Assembly (NCBI GenBank): GCA_964545205.1
Contig: CAZJFH010000103.1
Coordinates: 1 to 10,734, forward strand
From: CAZJFH01 sp964545205
GTDB taxonomy: Bacteria > Pseudomonadota > Alphaproteobacteria > Rhodospirillales > Magnetospirillaceae
Direction of reading: 5' to 3'
Length of the DNA: 10,734 bases
Of the stretch, positions 7,784 through 10,734 are shown piece by piece. Under the pieces are notes generated by a model that was not told where the DNA came from, made no database searches, and saw only the letters and a program-made list of their open reading frames with translations. Position 1 is the first letter of the stretch, and the number at the start of each line of letters is the position of its first letter. The position numbers and the translations under genes are program-made.

Positions 7784-10636
7784 ATGCTGCAGGCGAGTAT
7801 TTTACAGTCCACTCGTCAGGACATCCTGCGGTTGCTCACGGAACAACGCGAGCGACTCGACAAGATGTTGACGATGGAGTTGTTGCGCGAGCGCACCGAA
7901 GACGGCGCCGCGCGAAGCCTCGACCGTCCCGAGGCGCAGCGGCTGATCGGCATCCTCGACAACGAGGCGCGCAAGGTCGAGCGGCTCGAGATGGTGCTGG
8001 CGGTGGTCGGCACCATGAAGGCCGGCAAGTCGACCGTCATCAACGCCATCGTCGGCACCGAGGTGCTGCCGAACCGCAACCAGCCGATGACCGCGCTGCC
8101 GACGCTGATTCGGCACGCGCCGGGCCGGACCGTTCCGGTGCTGGAATTCTCCAGGCGCGAGCCGATGCTGGCGCTGGTCGATTCGGTGGCCACGGCGATT
8201 CGCCGGCTGGCCCGCGATGGCCGGCTCGAGGAGCTGGACCTCTACGGCGAGGCCGACGGCGCCGGGCTGATCACGCGGCTTCACGACGGCGCCGGGCCGG
8301 GGCTGATTCCCGAGCGCTGCGAGGGTCCGCAGGAGATCTTCCCGTTCCTGCGCGACCTCAACGACCTGGCGCGCCTGGCCGGCGATCCGCTGATCGGGCT
8401 GGAACTGCCGCTGGAGGCCTATCAGGGCGTCCACGAGCTGCCGGTGATCGAGGTCGAGTTCACGCATCTGAAGGACCATGCCGGCCTCGACCGCGGCACG
8501 CTGTCGCTGCTCGACACCCCCGGCCACAACGAGTTCGGCCACAGCCGCAAGCTGCTGCACATCGTGCGCGAGCAGCTCGCGCGCGCCTCGGCGGTGCTGG
8601 CGGTGCTCGACTACACGCAGCTCAAGTCCGAGGCCGAGGACGAGGTGCGGCGCGAGCTGGCGGCGGTCGCCGACGCCACCGAGGACCGGCTGTTCCTTCT
8701 GGTCAACAAGTTCGACCAGAAGGACCGCCACGGCATGTCGGCCGCGGATCTGCGCCATCATGCCGCCGGGCTGATGGACGACGCCATCGATCCCGGCCGG
8801 GTCTATCCGGTGTCGGCGCGCTACGCCTATCTCGCCAATCTGGCCCTGGCGGCGATCGATGCCGACGGGCGTCTGCCGTCGCCGGCCGACCACGCCTGGG
8901 TCGAGGATTTCGGCAATCTGGCGCTCGGCAGCTTCTGGGACGAGCAACTCGCCAACGTCGAGAAGGTCCGGGCGGCGGCGCGCAAGCTGTGGATTCGCAG
9001 CCAGTTCGAGACGCCCCTGCGCCAAGTGGTGCGGCGGGCGGCGCGGCAGGCGGCGATCCTGACGATGAAGTCGGCTCTGGCCAAGCTGGCCGAGTACGGC
9101 CGCACCATCGACAACTTCATGCGCCTGCGCCAGGGCGCGCTCGGGCACGACGCCGGGCAGCTTCGGGCGCTGGTCACCGGCCTGGAGCAGGACATCGCCG
9201 CCGTCGATTCGCTGGGCGGCGAGGCCGGCGAGATCGTCGCCCAGGTGATCGTCGTGTTCGAGCAGTTCATCGACAACCTGCAGCGCGAGACCCTGACGCG
9301 GCTCGATCAGGCCGTCGACGAGGCGATGGCTGCCGCCGGCGGGACTCCGGCGCGCGCCGACGCCACCGTCGCCCCGCGTTCGGACGCCACCATGTCGACT
9401 CGCGCCGACGCGACGATGAGCCCGCGCGCCATCGGCCAGCGCACCTTCGGCCAGCGCGGCCAGGCGCCGGTATTCGGCCGCCGCGCCGCCGGGTCCGGCC
9501 AGACGGCGGCCCCGGCGGCCAGCGCGGCCGCGGCGCCGGCCGGCGCCGGCATCCGCTTCGACAGCGTCGAGGCCGCCGAATCGGCCGGCCGGACGATCGC
9601 CCACAAGGTGCAGGAAATCCTCGACGCCTCCGTGCGGCAAGCCCGCGCCGAATTCCAGCGCAGTTGCGCCGAGATGCAGCACGGCGTCGGCGGCCGGCTG
9701 CAGCAGCGGGTCGGCGAGCTGCTGTCGCGGACCAGCCAGCGCCTGGCCGAGGAGGGCCTGGCCCTCGACCTGACCTTCCCGCCGGCGCAGCTCGACGCCG
9801 CCGCGGCCGATTTCGGCATCACCGTCGGCGACCTGCTGGCCCGGCGCACCGAGCGCAAGGTCGGCCGCCGGGCCCGCGAGGGCCTGTCGGCCGAGGTCGG
9901 GCGGCTGCTGTGGGGCGGCGAGAGCGCCAGCGGATTCGAGACCTACGAATACAACGAGGTTTATTACGAGATCGATCCGGCCCGCATCCGCGGCCGCATC
10001 GCCGCCGATCTCGAATCCAGCGTCTTCGAGATGCGGCGCCAGGCGCGGGCCTATGCCCGCGACGAGGTCGAGCCGCGGGTCGCGGAATATTTCGACGCCT
10101 TGCGGCAGTATCTCGAGGGCTTCCGCGGCGACCTGATCGACGGCATCGCCGATCGCGGCCTCGACCCCCAGACCATCGACGATCTCTCCCGCCAACTCGA
10201 AATCCTCGCCGGCGCGGGGCAGGGCGGGGCCGAGATCGCGGCGATGCAGGACGAACTGGCGGACGTCGTCGAGGCCGAAGAGGAGGTCGCGGCGGCGGAA
10301 GAGGCCGCGGCGATTCCGCGGCTGGTGCTCAGCCTCGCCGCCGGCGAGGTCGCGTTCGACGGCAGTTCCGGCAAGCTGACGATCGGGCGCAGCCCCGACA
10401 GCACGGTGGTCATCAACGCCGGCGTCGCCTCGCGCCACCACGCCGACATCACCCTTCAGGACGGCGCGTTCGTGGTCGCCGACCATTCGACCAACGGCAC
10501 CGTGCTGGTGCCGCAGGGCGGGGCCGCGCGGGTGCTGAAGAACGAATCGGCGCCGCTGCCCGCAACCGGGACGCTCGGCGTCGGCGCCGTGCCCGAGGGC
10601 GCCCCGGAAGCGGCGATCCGCTTCCGGGTCGAGTAA
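7784..10636 (+). CDS. CrfC-like dynamin-family GTPase with C-terminal FHA domain
   Basis: This 950-residue cytoplasmic protein has a dynamin-type GTPase domain at about 65-400. G1 is GTMKAGKST (76-84), G2 the NQPMTALPT segment (Thr103), G3 DTPGHNE (244-250) and G4 NKFD (308-311). The stretches RLEMVLAVVGTMKAGKST, NAIVGTEVLPNRNQPMTALP and ASAVLAVLDYTQLKS are nearly those I remember for E. coli CrfC (YjdA), a dynamin homologue that binds the replication clamp. Helical stalk-like regions follow (about 400-520 and 575-830), split by a Pro/Ala/Gly linker with an octapeptide repeat (524-549). After an acidic stretch (827-843) comes an FHA domain (about 845-950) with GRS (868-870), SRHHADI (883-889) and STNGT (902-906), the phosphothreonine-binding residues. 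E. coli CrfC (about 740 residues) has no FHA. Start: ATG 7784 with GGGG at 9 nt; a TTG at 7778 would add two residues. No membrane segment is seen. Confidence 0.93.
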   Translation: MLQASILQSTRQDILRLLTEQRERLDKMLTMELLRERTEDGAARSLDRPEAQRLIGILDNEARKVERLEMVLAVVGTMKAGKSTVINAIVGTEVLPNRNQPMTALPTLIRHAPGRTVPVLEFSRREPMLALVDSVATAIRRLARDGRLEELDLYGEADGAGLITRLHDGAGPGLIPERCEGPQEIFPFLRDLNDLARLAGDPLIGLELPLEAYQGVHELPVIEVEFTHLKDHAGLDRGTLSLLDTPGHNEFGHSRKLLHIVREQLARASAVLAVLDYTQLKSEAEDEVRRELAAVADATEDRLFLLVNKFDQKDRHGMSAADLRHHAAGLMDDAIDPGRVYPVSARYAYLANLALAAIDADGRLPSPADHAWVEDFGNLALGSFWDEQLANVEKVRAAARKLWIRSQFETPLRQVVRRAARQAAILTMKSALAKLAEYGRTIDNFMRLRQGALGHDAGQLRALVTGLEQDIAAVDSLGGEAGEIVAQVIVVFEQFIDNLQRETLTRLDQAVDEAMAAAGGTPARADATVAPRSDATMSTRADATMSPRAIGQRTFGQRGQAPVFGRRAAGSGQTAAPAASAAAAPAGAGIRFDSVEAAESAGRTIAHKVQEILDASVRQARAEFQRSCAEMQHGVGGRLQQRVGELLSRTSQRLAEEGLALDLTFPPAQLDAAAADFGITVGDLLARRTERKVGRRAREGLSAEVGRLLWGGESASGFETYEYNEVYYEIDPARIRGRIAADLESSVFEMRRQARAYARDEVEPRVAEYFDALRQYLEGFRGDLIDGIADRGLDPQTIDDLSRQLEILAGAGQGGAEIAAMQDELADVVEAEEEVAAAEEAAAIPRLVLSLAAGEVAFDGSSGKLTIGRSPDSTVVINAGVASRHHADITLQDGAFVVADHSTNGTVLVPQGGAARVLKNESAPLPATGTLGVGAVPEGAPEAAIRFRVE
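9353..9424 (+). repeat. Threonine-bearing octapeptide repeat (three units) in the GTPase linker
   Basis: Residues 524-547 consist of RADATVAP, then RSDATMST, then RADATMSP: three 8-residue units (24 bp each) followed by Arg-Ala. Arg1, Asp3, Ala4 and Thr5 are invariant. The codons have diverged, so the amino-acid pattern looks conserved rather than freshly copied. The repeat lies in a disordered-looking segment between the two helical regions. Confidence 0.75.
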
Positions 10637-10734
10637 CGCTCACCCGTCAGGCCTGGGCTGGAGCCACGGCTGTCCGGTTCAAGTACGGATCGGCGTATCC
10701 GACCCTCGAAGTCGTCATGGCCGGGCGAAGTCCC
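10637..10734. other. Non-coding tail of the window, possible start of an intergenic palindromic repeat
   Basis: No gene begins here. CGGAT/ATCCG (10686-10690 and 10697-10701) form a weak 5-bp hairpin without a T-run. The last 21 bases (10714-10734) begin with GTCATGGCCGGG and end TCCC at the window edge. They look like the left arm of the ATGGCCGGG...CCCGGCCAT palindrome that I know as a frequent intergenic sequence in alphaproteobacteria. The right arm is cut off, so this is unproven. Confidence 0.4.

Noticed and set aside
7802..10486. 894-residue open frame on the minus strand opposite the dynamin-FHA gene
   Set aside because: The + strand carries complete G1-G4 and FHA motifs. The antisense frame shows only composition bias from GC-rich third positions.
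10673..10689. TCCG-GTTCAAGTA-CGGA, resembling a tRNA T-arm
   Set aside because: The stem is only 4 bp, the conserved C61 partner of G53 is absent, and no acceptor stem, D-arm or anticodon arm can be folded around it.

Overview
The window is a high-GC (about 70% by eye), densely coding stretch of an alphaproteobacterial chromosome. It probably comes from the Rhodospirillales or relatives: it carries the mainly alphaproteobacterial DUF4170 family, a folate-dependent trmFO and a K+-independent proton-pumping pyrophosphatase, with strong third-position GC bias. That bias opens long spurious antisense frames everywhere. Nothing in the window looks like a phage, insertion sequence, CRISPR array or RNA gene.

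Layout, left to right. (1) Positions 1-1547: the 3' three-quarters of hppA, closed by a textbook terminator with a GAAA loop (1574-1606). (2) 1765-2631: a lipoprotein resembling the PA2778-type C39-like peptidases, in which both the catalytic Cys and His positions appear replaced. (3) 2708-3229: ssb, with a glycine-rich linker and a canonical DDEIPF tip. It converges on trmFO (complement 3266-4609) over a short shared hairpin. (4) 4713-5144: a membrane-anchored rhodanese with a GTG start, divergent from trmFO. It is followed after 26 bp by a transmembrane Cache-HAMP-PP2C (SpoIIE/RsbU-type) phosphatase (5171-7216). (5) 7299-7694: a small protein made of two tandem DUF4170 units. (6) 7784-10636: a 950-residue dynamin-like GTPase whose N-terminal half is clearly of the E. 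coli CrfC (YjdA) family but which carries a C-terminal FHA domain. The last 98 bases are non-coding and end inside what may be an intergenic palindromic repeat.

The left part is housekeeping: energy coupling, replication/repair and tRNA modification. The right part (4.7-10.6 kb) is the most interesting. A Ser/Thr-type phosphatase with an extracytoplasmic sensor sits near a dynamin-like GTPase bearing a phosphothreonine-reading FHA domain. The GTPase linker holds a threonine-containing octapeptide repeat. No Ser/Thr kinase is in the window, so a phosphorylation-controlled GTPase module is a hypothesis. The CrfC-FHA architecture itself is read directly from the sequence.
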